DNA of 64,000 bases from Crossiella sp. SN42 (GCF_023897065.1 NZ_JAMHIV010000041.1:30777-94776), one strand, 5' to 3'. Positions 13,484-22,182 are shown, counted from the first letter of the stretch. A program made the numbers and translations. Notes: generated by a model from the sequence alone, not told the origin.

Positions 13484-16400
13484 GTGCCGAGCAGCCCGAC
13501 CGCCGATGACCTGCGCCGCGAAGTGGCACAACTGGTGGACCGCACCCCGGAGGAGCTCCAGGACGCGGACAACCTCATCGAGCTGGGGCTGGACTCGATC
13601 CGGCTGATGCGGCTGGCCGGGCAGTGGCGCAAGCGCGGCATCGAGGTGACCTTCGCCGAGCTGGCCGAGCGGCCGAGCCTGGGGGAGTGGTTCGACCTGC
13701 TCAGCGAGCGCCTCGCCCCGGCGGCGGCTCCGGCCGCGCCCGCGGCCCCGGCGGCCCGGTTCGACAGCGCCGCGCCGTTCCCGCTGGCGCTGATGCAGCA
13801 CGCCTACTGGGTGGGCCGTGGCGACGGGCAGGCCCTCGGCGCGGTGGCCGCGCACCTGTACGTGGAGTTCGACGGCGGCGACGTGGACCCGGACCGGCTG
13901 ATCCCGGCGGTGCGCGCGCTGGTCCAGCGGCACGGCATGCTGCGCGCCCGGCTCACCGACGACGGCCACCAGCGCATCCAGGACCAACCCAGCGCCGACT
14001 CGCTCACCGTCGAGGACCTGCGGGAACTCGACGCCGCGGCGGTCGAGGCGCGGCTGGCGGAGCTGCGCGAGGCCTGGTCGCACCAGATCCTGGACATCGA
14101 GGGCGGGCAGGTCTTCGCCCTCCAGCTCACCCGGCTGCCCGGCGGGCGGACCCGGCTGCACGTGGACGTGGACATGGTGGCCGCGGACGCGCTCAGCTTC
14201 CGGGTGCTGCTGGCCGACCTCGCCGCGCTCTACCAGGGCGCCGAGCTGGCGCCGATCGACTACAGCTACCCGCAGTACCTGGCCGAGCGCGCGCCGCTGC
14301 GCCAGGACGCCTGGGAGAAGGCCCGCAGCTGGTGGCAGAGCCGCCTGCCCGAGCTGCCCGCCGCGCCCGACCTGCCGCTGGTGCCCGAGCAGGACCGCGG
14401 CGACGCGCTGCGCACCGTGCGCAAGCACCTGTGGCTGGCGCCTGCGGACAAGCAGCGGCTGATCGAGCGCGCGCACCAGCACCGGATCACCCCGGCGATG
14501 GCGCTGGCCACGGTGTTCGCCGAGGTGCTCGCCGCGTGGAGCGGGCAGCCCCGGTTCCTGCTCAACCTGCCGCTGTTCGACCGGGAGAACACCCACGCCG
14601 ACGTGGCCAAGCTGGTCGGCGACTTCACCGGCTCGGTGCTGCTGGACGTGGACCTGTCCGAGCCGCGCTCCTTCCTGGAGGACGCCCGGCGGCTGCAGGG
14701 CCGGATGCACACCGACGCCGCCTACGCCGACTACTCCGGCGTCGAGGTGCTGCGCGACCTCTCCCGCGCCAACGGCGAACAGGTGCTCGCCCCCGTGGTC
14801 TACACCAGCGCGCTCAACCTGGGCGAGCTGTTCGACGAGGCGGTCAAGAGCAGCTTCGGCGAGCCGGTGTGGATCATCTCGCAGGGCCCGCAGGTGCTGC
14901 TGGACGCGCAGGTCACCGAGGTCAACGGCGGTCTGCTGGTCAACTGGGACATCAGGGACGCGGCCTTCCCCGCCGGGCTGATGGACGCGATGTTCGAGGC
15001 CTACCGCACGCTGGTGCACTGGCTGGGCTCGGCCGACTCGGACTGGAACCAGCCGGTGCCCGCGCTGCTGCCGGAGTCCCAGCTGGCCGTGCGGGAGGCC
15101 GCCAACCAGACCGCCGCGCCGCGCTCCGGCCGCCGGCTGCACGAGGGATTCTTCAACCAGGCCAAGAAGACGCCGGACGCGCCCGCGGTGCTGTGGGGCG
15201 CGGACGGCTCGCTGAGCTACCGCGAACTGGCCGAGCAGGCCCGCCGGGTGGCCGGGGCGCTGCTGACCCGCGGCGTCGAGCCGGGCGAGGCGGTCGCGGT
15301 CACCCTGCCCAAGGGGCCGGAGCAGATCGTGGCCGTGCTGGGCGTGCTCGCCGCGGGGGCGACCTACGTGCCGGTGAGCGTGGAGCAGCCGGCCGCGCGG
15401 CGGGAGCGGATCCACGCCCGTGCCGGGGTCCGGCTGGTGCTCGATGCCGACCGGCTGGCCGAGGCGCTGCGGGCGGAACCGGTGGAACCGTTGCTGGGCA
15501 ACGAGGAAGTCCCCGCCTACGTGCTGTTCACCTCCGGCTCCACCGGCGAGCCCAAGGGCGTCGAGGTGCCGCACCGGGCCGCGATGAACACCATCGACGA
15601 CCTCAACGCGCGCTTCGAGATCGGCCCGGCGGACCGCACGCTCGGGGTGTCCGCGCTGGACTTCGACCTGTCCGTGTTCGACATCTTCGGCCCGCTCTCC
15701 GTCGGCGGCGCGATCGTGCTGGTCGGCGAGAGCGAGCGCAGGGAGGCCGCGGACTGGGCCACCCTGGTGCGCGAGCGCGGGGTCACCATCGTCAACTGCG
15801 TGCCGCCGCTGCTGGACATGCTGCTCAACGCCGGAAACCTGGGCGAGAGCCTGCGCCTGGTGCTGCTCGGCGGCGACTGGGTCACCGTCGACCTGCCCGG
15901 CCGCCTGCGCGCCCAGGCCCCGGCGGCCAGGTTCGTCGGCCTCGGCGGCACCACCGAGACCGCCATCCACTCCACCGTGTGTGAGGTCACCGGCGAGGTG
16001 CCCGGCCACTGGATCTCGGTGCCCTACGGCACTCCGCTGGCCAACGTGCGCTGCCGGGTGGTGGACGCGCGCGGCCGGGACTGCCCGGACTGGGTGGCCG
16101 GTGAGCTGTGGATCGGCGGCGACGGCGTGGCACTGGGCTACCGCGGCGACCCGGAGCGCACCGCCGACCGGTTCGTTGTCCACAATGGACAGAACTGGTA
16201 CCGGACCGGGGACCTGGGCCGCTACTGGCCGGACGGCACCCTGGAGTTCCTCGGCCGCCGCGACCACCAGGTGAAGCTGCGCGGTTTCCGGATCGAGCTG
16301 GGCGAGGTCGAGTCCGCGCTGGGCGCGCTGGACGGGGTCGGCCGGGCCATCGCCGGGGTGACCCGCGCGCCAGGCGCCGCCCTGGTCGCCGCGGTCGCCG

Positions 16401-16912
16401 CCAGTGGGGTCACCGGCGAGGAGCTGCGCGAGCGGGTCAGGGAGTCGCTGCCGCCGCACATGGTGCCCGAGCGGGTGCTGGTGCTGGCGGAGCTGCCGCT
16501 GACCGCCAACGGCAAGATCGACCGGCGCGCGGTGCAGAAGCTGTGGGCCGAGGAGGACACCGGCAGGCCGTTCGTGCCGCCGCGCACCGCGCTGGAGAAG
16601 GTGATCGCGGGCGTCTGGCACGAGGTGCTCGGCGGCGCGGAGTTCGGCCTCGATGACGACTTCTTCCAGCGCGGCGGCGACTCGGTGCTGGCCACCACGA
16701 TCGTCAGCAGGCTGCGCGAGGCACTGGACACCACGGACGTCTCGGTGAAGCTGCTGTTCGCCACGCTGTCGGTGGGTACCATGGCCGCCCAGCTGGCCGA
16801 GCGGGAGAGCACCCCCGGCAGGCTGGCGCAGGTGGCCGAGATCTACCTGGCCGTGCAGGAGATGTCGGCCGATGAGGTCGAGGCCGAACTGTCCCGCACC
16901 GCAGGCGAATGA
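13484..16912 (+). CDS. NRPS: aryl carrier - heterocyclisation - A - T (phenyl-azoline synthase, MbtB/PchE type)
   Basis: This 1142-residue protein loads the aryl cap and forms the first heterocycle of the siderophore. An N-terminal carrier domain carries LGLDSIRLM with the pantetheine serine. Next comes a cyclisation domain whose DxxxxDxxS motif (DMVAADALS, about residues 230-240) replaces HHxxxDG. The A domain follows (FTSGSTGEPKG near 690), then a carrier domain with GGDS near 1065. The A pocket reads D-L-F-N-L-G-L-I-H-K, seven of ten matching the Cys code D-L-Y-N-L-S-L-I-W-K, so a thiazoline is favoured over an oxazoline, though Ser or Thr is not excluded. I chose GTG 13484 because AAGGGAG lies at the right distance; the reading frame also opens earlier, at 13445. 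The gene is divergent from the other NRPS genes across the iron box, and the salicyl-AMP ligase starts 7 bp after its stop. Confidence 0.92.
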   Translation: MPSSPTADDLRREVAQLVDRTPEELQDADNLIELGLDSIRLMRLAGQWRKRGIEVTFAELAERPSLGEWFDLLSERLAPAAAPAAPAAPAARFDSAAPFPLALMQHAYWVGRGDGQALGAVAAHLYVEFDGGDVDPDRLIPAVRALVQRHGMLRARLTDDGHQRIQDQPSADSLTVEDLRELDAAAVEARLAELREAWSHQILDIEGGQVFALQLTRLPGGRTRLHVDVDMVAADALSFRVLLADLAALYQGAELAPIDYSYPQYLAERAPLRQDAWEKARSWWQSRLPELPAAPDLPLVPEQDRGDALRTVRKHLWLAPADKQRLIERAHQHRITPAMALATVFAEVLAAWSGQPRFLLNLPLFDRENTHADVAKLVGDFTGSVLLDVDLSEPRSFLEDARRLQGRMHTDAAYADYSGVEVLRDLSRANGEQVLAPVVYTSALNLGELFDEAVKSSFGEPVWIISQGPQVLLDAQVTEVNGGLLVNWDIRDAAFPAGLMDAMFEAYRTLVHWLGSADSDWNQPVPALLPESQLAVREAANQTAAPRSGRRLHEGFFNQAKKTPDAPAVLWGADGSLSYRELAEQARRVAGALLTRGVEPGEAVAVTLPKGPEQIVAVLGVLAAGATYVPVSVEQPAARRERIHARAGVRLVLDADRLAEALRAEPVEPLLGNEEVPAYVLFTSGSTGEPKGVEVPHRAAMNTIDDLNARFEIGPADRTLGVSALDFDLSVFDIFGPLSVGGAIVLVGESERREAADWATLVRERGVTIVNCVPPLLDMLLNAGNLGESLRLVLLGGDWVTVDLPGRLRAQAPAARFVGLGGTTETAIHSTVCEVTGEVPGHWISVPYGTPLANVRCRVVDARGRDCPDWVAGELWIGGDGVALGYRGDPERTADRFVVHNGQNWYRTGDLGRYWPDGTLEFLGRRDHQVKLRGFRIELGEVESALGALDGVGRAIAGVTRAPGAALVAAVAASGVTGEELRERVRESLPPHMVPERVLVLAELPLTANGKIDRRAVQKLWAEEDTGRPFVPPRTALEKVIAGVWHEVLGGAEFGLDDDFFQRGGDSVLATTIVSRLREALDTTDVSVKLLFATLSVGTMAAQLAERESTPGRLAQVAEIYLAVQEMSADEVEAELSRTAGE

Positions 16913-16919
16913 GGACAAG

Positions 16920-18539
16920 ATGATCGAGAGTCAGTCCACATTGGACGGATTTGTGCCGTGGCCTGCCGAGTACGCCCAGCGCTACCGCGAAGCGGGCTAC
17001 TGGCAGGACGTCCCGCTCGGTGAGCTGCTCCGCGACTGGAGCGCCCGCTACGCCGACCGGACCGCCCTGGTCGACGGCGAACGGCGGATCAGCTACGCCC
17101 AGCTCGACGCCGCCGCCGACCGGATGGCCGCGGGCCTGCGTGAGATCGGTGTGCGGCAAGGCGATCGGGTGGTCGTCCAGCTGCCCAACGTCGCCGAGTT
17201 CGTCGTGCTGCTCTTCGCCCTGCTCCGCCTCGGCGCGGTCCCGGCCCTGACCCTGCCCGCGCACCGCTCGCACGAGATCGGCCACCTGGCCGAGCTCTCC
17301 GAAGCGGTCGCCTACGTCATCCCCGAGACCTTCGGCGGCTTCGACTACCGCGGCCTGGCCCGCGAGGTGGTCGCCAGGGTCCCGTCGGTCAAGCACGTCC
17401 TGGTCCTCGGCGACCCCGGCGACATCGGCACCGCACTGTCCACAGTGGACGCGGAACCGGCTGACCTGCCCGCGGTCAACCCCGCCGACGTGGCCGTGCT
17501 GCTGGTCTCCGGCGGCACCACCGGCCTGCCCAAGCTGATCCCCAGGACGCACAACGACTACGCCTACAACGCCCGCGCCAGCGCCGAGGTCTGCCAGCTC
17601 ACCCAGGACGACGTCTACCTGGTCGCCCTCCCGGTGGCGCACAACTTCCCGCTGGCCTGCCCCGGCGTGCTCGGCATCCTGGGCGTCGGCGGCACCGCGG
17701 TCTTCCTCTCCGATCCCAGCCCCGACAACGCCTTCCCGCTGATCGAGCGGTCCGGCGCCACGGTCACCGCGCTGGTGCCGCCGCTGGCCATGCTGTGGGG
17801 CCAGGCCACGGAATGGGAGGACGGCGACCTGTCCAGCCTCCGCCTGCTCCAGGTAGGCGGCGCGAAGCTTGCCCCCGAACCCGCCAGGGAACTTCCCGGC
17901 CAGCTGAACTGCGCCCTGCAACAGGTCTTCGGCATGGCCGAGGGCCTGCTCAACTACACCCGCGCCGACGACAGCGAAGACCTGATCAGCACCACCCAGG
18001 GCCGCCCGCTGTGCGCCGACGACGAGCTCCGCGTCGTCGACCCCAACGGCAACGACGTCACCCCCGGCGAGACCGGCGAGCTCCTGGTCCGGGGCCCGTA
18101 CACCATCCGCGGCTACTACCGCGCGGCCAAGCACAACGAGACCGCCATCACCCCGGACGGCTACTACCGCAGCGGTGACCTGGTCCGCCAGCTCCCCACC
18201 GGCCACCTGATCGTCACCGGCCGGGTCAAGGAGGTCATCAACCGCGGCGGCGAGAACGTCTCAGCCGAGGAGCTGGAAGAACACCTGCTGGCCCACGCCA
18301 ACATCCGCCAGGTAGCGGTCATCCCGGTCCCGGACGACATGCTCGGCGAACGAGTCTGCGCCGTCATCGTCCCCGAAGGCGAAGCCCCAGCCCTGCGTGA
18401 CCTGAAGGCCTTCCTCACCGCACGCGGCCTGGCCCAGTACAAGCTGCCTGACCTGCTGGAACTGGTCGAGGACCTGCCGCGAACCGCCGTCGGCAAGATT
18501 GACAAGCGTGAGGTGGCAGCCAGGCTGACCAAGGCCTGA
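16920..18539 (+). CDS. Salicyl-AMP ligase / aryl carrier acyltransferase (MbtA/YbtE/DhbE family)
   Basis: This 539-residue stand-alone adenylating enzyme activates an aryl acid as AMP ester and transfers it to the aryl carrier domain of the preceding NRPS. Family motifs are visible: VSGGTTGLPKLIPR, HNFPLACPG, VFGMAEG and the hinge GRVKEVINRGGE, with the A10 lysine in TAVGKIDKRE. Two pocket positions used to tell 2,3-dihydroxybenzoate from salicylate enzymes read Cys (FPLACPG) and Leu (EGLLNYTR), as in YbtE and MbtA, whereas DhbE has Ser and Val. Salicylate is therefore the predicted substrate. ATG 16920 follows GAGGACAAG and lies 7 bp after the previous stop, so the two genes form an operon. 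No salicylate synthase gene is in the window, so it must be encoded elsewhere. Confidence 0.92.
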   Translation: MIESQSTLDGFVPWPAEYAQRYREAGYWQDVPLGELLRDWSARYADRTALVDGERRISYAQLDAAADRMAAGLREIGVRQGDRVVVQLPNVAEFVVLLFALLRLGAVPALTLPAHRSHEIGHLAELSEAVAYVIPETFGGFDYRGLAREVVARVPSVKHVLVLGDPGDIGTALSTVDAEPADLPAVNPADVAVLLVSGGTTGLPKLIPRTHNDYAYNARASAEVCQLTQDDVYLVALPVAHNFPLACPGVLGILGVGGTAVFLSDPSPDNAFPLIERSGATVTALVPPLAMLWGQATEWEDGDLSSLRLLQVGGAKLAPEPARELPGQLNCALQQVFGMAEGLLNYTRADDSEDLISTTQGRPLCADDELRVVDPNGNDVTPGETGELLVRGPYTIRGYYRAAKHNETAITPDGYYRSGDLVRQLPTGHLIVTGRVKEVINRGGENVSAEELEEHLLAHANIRQVAVIPVPDDMLGERVCAVIVPEGEAPALRDLKAFLTARGLAQYKLPDLLELVEDLPRTAVGKIDKREVAARLTKA

Positions 18540-18548
18540 CCCAGACGA

Positions 18549-18586
18549 GGCTTCGCCCGGGGCACGGAATCCCCCCGGGCGAAGCC
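18549..18586 (+). terminator. Hairpin after the salicyl-AMP ligase gene
   Basis: GGCTTCGCCCGGGG pairs perfectly with CCCCGGGCGAAGCC (14-bp stem, 10-nt loop), starting 9 bp after the ligase stop codon. There is no U-run, so it may act as a processing barrier or belong to the repeat that follows. Confidence 0.55.
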
Positions 18587-19052
18587 CGACCCAGGGCGCC
18601 GGGTTCGCGACCAAGGACCAGCGACGGGCTGGCTTCTCAAAACTTGTCCGAAGTCTTGAGGTTCCCCATGCCCGTCAACCTGGAGAAAACGAACCACATC
18701 CCAGCCCACGGACGTTCACAGCAACCGCCGCCAAGGCCACGCAACGCGAGGGCGGCCGTGGGCTGGGATGTGGTTTGATTTCGGAGGGTTGACGGGCATG
18801 GGGAACCTCAAGACCTGCCTGCGTCTTGGCCTTTGACTTTGACTTTCCCCCCCATGCTTTGATCTCTGCCCGTCCGGCGAGGACGCTCTTGACTTTGATC
18901 TTCGCCTGAAAAAGCCGACCAGCCGCCGTCACGTTGCGAGGCTTCGGCGGTGGTTGCTGTGAGCGTCTGCTCGGCGGGATGCGGTCAGCAGTCTCCAGGC
19001 CGTACGGAGAAGACGAGAGCCCCGCTTCGTGGGTTGTCACCCCGCTCCGTGC
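18577..19052. repeat. Composite intergenic repeat, copy 1
   Basis: This gene-free stretch shares ordered blocks with 27217-27632. The longest, 18915-19047 versus 27495-27627, is 133 bp with about 10 mismatches (roughly 92% identity, counted by eye). Smaller shared blocks are the CCAGCGACGGGCTGGCTT region, AAGACCTGCCTGCGTCT, GACTTTGATCTTCGCCTGAAA, and TGCCCGTCCGGCGAGGAC, which is inverted in the other copy. A third, inverted fragment of the core (about 36 bp) lies at 18711-18746. No coding frame in it looks protein-like. It may be a REP/MITE-like mobile element or a structured RNA region; its origin is unknown. Confidence 0.75.
18653..18814. repeat. Nested perfect inverted repeats (large cruciform/hairpin)
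   Basis: Outer arms at 18653-18680 and 18787-18814 are perfectly complementary over 28 bp. Inner arms at 18692-18711 and 18756-18775 are perfectly complementary over 20 bp. The loop holds the inverted fragment of the repeat core. Folded RNA or cruciform DNA would give a roughly 160-nt structure between the ligase gene and the uptake operon. Confidence 0.8.
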
Positions 19053-19132
19053 CGCGATCCCCGGTCACTCCGTGTGTCCTGATCGACACCCGACCGCAAC
19101 CGCTCACCCCCGTTGTTGAGCCCCCAGCTTCC

Positions 19133-19151
19133 TATAGTTAGCCTCGCCTTA
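19133..19151 (+). promoter_or_regulatory. Probable IdeR/DmdR iron box upstream of the uptake operon
   Basis: TATAGTTAGCCTCGCCTTA matches the DtxR-family consensus at 12 of 19 positions, including GTTAG, CT and CCT blocks. It lies about 35 bp upstream of the first FecCD permease start. It is weaker than the box at 13402 but in the expected place for iron-repressed uptake genes. Confidence 0.7.
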
Positions 19152-19184
19152 GTTGAGGAGCGCGGACGACGGAGGGGGCAAGCG

Positions 19185-20192
19185 GTGGTCTCGGCTGGTC
19201 GGGTCACCCGCAGTGCGGGGCTGGTCGTGGCTGTGGGCTTGCTGGTGCTGGTGTGCCTGCTCAGCATCGCCGTCGGCGCCAGGAGCATTCCGCTGCCCGA
19301 GGTCTGGCAGGCGCTCTGGACCCGGGACGGCTCCACCGAGTCCCTGGTCATCCACGACCTGCGCATCCCGCGCACCCTGATCGGCCTCGGTGTCGGCGCC
19401 GCCCTGGGGCTGGCCGGCGCGCTCATGCAGGCGCTGACCCGCAACCCGCTCGCCGACCCCGGCCTGCTGGGCATCAACCTCGGGGCCTCGGCCGCCGTGG
19501 TGATCGGGATCGGCTGGTTCGGGGTGGGCAGTGCCTCCGGGTATGTCTGGTTCGCCTTCGTTGGTGCGGCGGTGGCCTCGGTGCTGCTGTTCCTGCTCGG
19601 GTCGGCGGGGCGGCGGGCGGCGACGCCGGAGCGGCTGGTGCTCTCCGGGGTGGCCATCAGCGCGGTGCTCAGCGCGTTCATCTCCACGCTGATCCTGTTG
19701 GACAGCAAGACTTTTGACCAGTTCCGCTACTGGGTGGTGGGCGCGCTCGCCGGGCGCAAGATGGAGACCGTCTATGAGCTGGCCCCGTTCCTGCTGGTCG
19801 GGATCGTGCTCGCGCTGCTGCTCTCCCGCGCGCTGAACGCGGTCGCGCTGGGCGAGGAGGCGGGGCGGGCGCTGGGGGCCAACATCGGGCGAACCCGGTT
19901 CTTCGGCGCCATCGCGGTGACCCTGCTGTGCGGGGCGGCCACCGCGGCCGCCGGGCCGATCGGGTTCGTCGGGCTGGCCGTGCCGCACATGGTGCGCGGG
20001 TTCACCGGACCCGACCAACGCTGGCTGCTGCCCTACTCCACCATCCTCGCGCCCGTGCTGCTGCTCTCCGCCGACATCCTCGGCCGGGTGCTGCTCGCGC
20101 CGAGCGAGCTGGAGGTCGGCGTGGTCACCGCCTTCCTCGGCGCGCCCGTGTTCATCCTGCTGGTGCGGCGCCGGAAGCTGGTGGCGGCATGA
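19185..20192 (+). CDS. FecCD-family iron-siderophore ABC transporter permease 1
   Basis: This 335-residue polytopic membrane protein is one half of the permease that moves a ferric siderophore across the membrane. FecCD hallmarks are LVIHDLRIPRTLIGLGVG, AGALMQALTRNPLADPGLLG and GPIGFVGLAVPHMVRG, with about nine hydrophobic segments. GTG 19185 is preferred because GGAGGGGG lies 6 bp upstream and the iron box sits before it; the frame extends to 19113, but that start would place the iron box inside the gene. Its stop overlaps the next start (ATGA), so the two permease halves are co-translated. Iron repression through the upstream box is likely. Confidence 0.93.
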   Translation: MVSAGRVTRSAGLVVAVGLLVLVCLLSIAVGARSIPLPEVWQALWTRDGSTESLVIHDLRIPRTLIGLGVGAALGLAGALMQALTRNPLADPGLLGINLGASAAVVIGIGWFGVGSASGYVWFAFVGAAVASVLLFLLGSAGRRAATPERLVLSGVAISAVLSAFISTLILLDSKTFDQFRYWVVGALAGRKMETVYELAPFLLVGIVLALLLSRALNAVALGEEAGRALGANIGRTRFFGAIAVTLLCGAATAAAGPIGFVGLAVPHMVRGFTGPDQRWLLPYSTILAPVLLLSADILGRVLLAPSELEVGVVTAFLGAPVFILLVRRRKLVAA

Positions 20193-21241
20193 CCCAGCTG
20201 GCCACCCGCCCCCGCCCGCGCCGGGTGCTGCGCAGCCGCGGCGGCTCCGTCTCACTCCGGCTACACGCGCGCAGCACCGCGGCCACCCTCGGCCTGGTGC
20301 TGGCCATCCTGGTGATCGGCGTGCTCACGCTGACCATCGGCGAGTACGAGCTGACCGTCAGCCAGGTGCTCTCCGCGCTCGCCGGGGAGGGCGGCCGGGC
20401 CGCGCAGTACGTGATCACCGAGTTCCGGCTGCCGCGCTGGCTGACCGGCCTGCTGGTCGGCGCGGCGCTCGCGGTCAGCGGCGCGATCATGCAGAACCTG
20501 GCCCGCAACCCCTTGGGCAGCCCCGACTTCATCGGCTTCACCACGGGCGCGGCCACCGGCGGCATCCTGATGGTGCTGGCCGGGGCGAGCGCGGCGCAGC
20601 TGGCCTTCGGCGCGATCGCGGGCGGGGTGCTCACCGCGCTGGCCATGTACCTGCTGGCCTTCACCAATGGCGTGCACGGCTCCCGGCTGGTGCTGGTCGG
20701 CGTCGGGGTCAACGCCGTCCTGATCGCGGTCAACTCCTACCTGATCAGCCGCGCCAGCCTGCGCGACGCCACCGCCGCGCAGGCCTGGCTCACCGGCAGC
20801 CTCAACTCCCGGGGCTGGGAGCACGTGCTGCCGGTGACCGTCGCGCTGGCCCTGCTGCTGCCGATCGCCTTCGCCTACGGCCGCAGGCTTTCCCTGCTGG
20901 AGATGGGCGACGAGGCGGCCAGCGCGCTGGGCGTGCCGGTGCAGCGCAGCCGGGCCATCCTCATGATCACCAGCGTCGCGCTGGCCGGGGTCGCGGTCGC
21001 CTCGGCCGGGCCGATCGGGTTCGTGGCGCTGATGGCGCCGCAGCTGACCCGGCGGCTCACCAAGGCCGCCTCCGCGGTGTTGCTGCCGACCGCGCTGATG
21101 GGCGCGTTCGTGGTCTCCCTCAGCGACTTCGCGGCGCAACGGTTCTTCTCCCCGGTGGCGGTGCCGGTCGGGGTCATGACGGCGGCGGTCGGCGGGGTCT
21201 ACCTCGCCTGGCTGCTGGCCACCGAATGGCGAGGAAGGTAG
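20189..21241 (+). CDS. FecCD-family iron-siderophore ABC transporter permease 2
   Basis: This 350-residue membrane protein is the partner permease subunit. It carries the same family motifs, including VSGAIMQNLARNPLGSPDFI and ASAGPIGFVALMAPQLTRR, after a basic N-terminus rich in Arg. The ATG overlaps the previous stop by 4 bp. The ATPase gene starts 8 bp after its stop. The pair resembles FepD/FepG-type halves, which work as a heterodimer with one ATPase dimer. Confidence 0.93.
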   Translation: MTQLATRPRPRRVLRSRGGSVSLRLHARSTAATLGLVLAILVIGVLTLTIGEYELTVSQVLSALAGEGGRAAQYVITEFRLPRWLTGLLVGAALAVSGAIMQNLARNPLGSPDFIGFTTGAATGGILMVLAGASAAQLAFGAIAGGVLTALAMYLLAFTNGVHGSRLVLVGVGVNAVLIAVNSYLISRASLRDATAAQAWLTGSLNSRGWEHVLPVTVALALLLPIAFAYGRRLSLLEMGDEAASALGVPVQRSRAILMITSVALAGVAVASAGPIGFVALMAPQLTRRLTKAASAVLLPTALMGAFVVSLSDFAAQRFFSPVAVPVGVMTAAVGGVYLAWLLATEWRGR

Positions 21242-21249
21242 ATCGGACC

Positions 21250-22080
21250 ATGGCTGTGGAACGCACCGAACCCCGGCTGCACGCCGAGGACCTCACCCTG
21301 GCCTACGAGGCCCGGATCGTGGCCGAGGGACTCGGCGTGCGCATCCCGGACGGGTCCTTCACCGTGATCGTCGGCCCCAACGCCTGCGGCAAGTCCACCT
21401 TGCTCAAGGCGCTGTCCCGGATCCTCAAGCCCAAGGCCGGATCCGTGCTGCTCGACGGCGCCGCGATCTCCTCCTACCCGGCCAAGGAGGTGGCGCGGCG
21501 GCTCGGCCTGCTGCCGCAGACCTCCATCGCGCCCAACGGGATCACCGTGGCCGACCTGGTCGCCCGCGGCCGCTACCCGCACCAGCGGCTGCTGCGCCAG
21601 TGGTCGCCGGAGGACGAGCTCGCGGTGTCCGAGGCGCTGCGGCTGACCGGGGTGGACGAGCTGGCCGAGCGGTTCGTGGACGAGCTCTCCGGCGGGCAGC
21701 GGCAACGGGTCTGGCTGGCCATGGTGCTGGCCCAGCAGACGCCGATCCTGCTGCTGGACGAGCCCACCACGTTCCTGGACATCGCGCACCAGGTCGAGGT
21801 GCTGGACCTGTGCGCGGACCTGCACGAGGACCGCGGACACACCCTGGTCGCGGTGCTGCACGACCTCAACCACGCCTGCCGTTACGCCACCCACCTGATC
21901 GCCATGCGCGGCGGCCGGATCGTGGCCCAGGGCGACCCCAGGGAGATCGTCACCGCCGAGCTGGTGCGGGAGGTCTTCGGCCTGGCCTGCCGGGTCATCC
22001 CGTGCCCGGAGACCGGCACCCCGCTGGTGGTGCCCGCCCGCCGGGTCCGCGAGCAGACCCCGGTCACCGCCGTCGGCTGA
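21250..22080 (+). CDS. FepC/FhuC-type ABC transporter ATP-binding protein
   Basis: This 276-residue ATPase powers the two FecCD permeases. It shows Walker A GPNACGKST, the signature LSGGQRQRVWLA, Walker B ILLLDEPTTFLD and the switch histidine in VLHDLNHA. These forms are typical of ferric-siderophore importers. ATG 21250 follows GAGGAAGG at a suitable distance and comes 8 bp after the second permease, completing a three-gene operon. No Fe-siderophore binding protein (FepB/FhuD type) is encoded with it. Confidence 0.93.
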   Translation: MAVERTEPRLHAEDLTLAYEARIVAEGLGVRIPDGSFTVIVGPNACGKSTLLKALSRILKPKAGSVLLDGAAISSYPAKEVARRLGLLPQTSIAPNGITVADLVARGRYPHQRLLRQWSPEDELAVSEALRLTGVDELAERFVDELSGGQRQRVWLAMVLAQQTPILLLDEPTTFLDIAHQVEVLDLCADLHEDRGHTLVAVLHDLNHACRYATHLIAMRGGRIVAQGDPREIVTAELVREVFGLACRVIPCPETGTPLVVPARRVREQTPVTAVG

Positions 22081-22095
22081 TCCAGTGTGGACGGT

Positions 22096-22119
22096 GGGTC
22101 CTTTGGGGCCTAAGGACCC
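22096..22119. promoter_or_regulatory. Inverted repeat upstream of the binding-protein gene
   Basis: GGGTCCTT-N8-AAGGACCC is a perfect 8-bp inverted repeat in the 102-bp gap between the ATPase and the lipoprotein gene. It could be an operator for the lipoprotein gene or a weak terminator. The surrounding sequence is loosely DevR/DosR-box-like (11 of 20 positions), which is too weak to name a regulator. Confidence 0.4.
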
Positions 22120-22182
22120 GGTCCCAAAGACCACCGCGCCAAACCTTGCCGCGCGGGCCGCGGTTTTGCCAGCATCGGCACC

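Noticed and set aside
22096..22119. DevR/DosR box upstream of the lipoprotein gene
   Set aside because: Only about 11 of 20 positions match, too weak to name the regulator.
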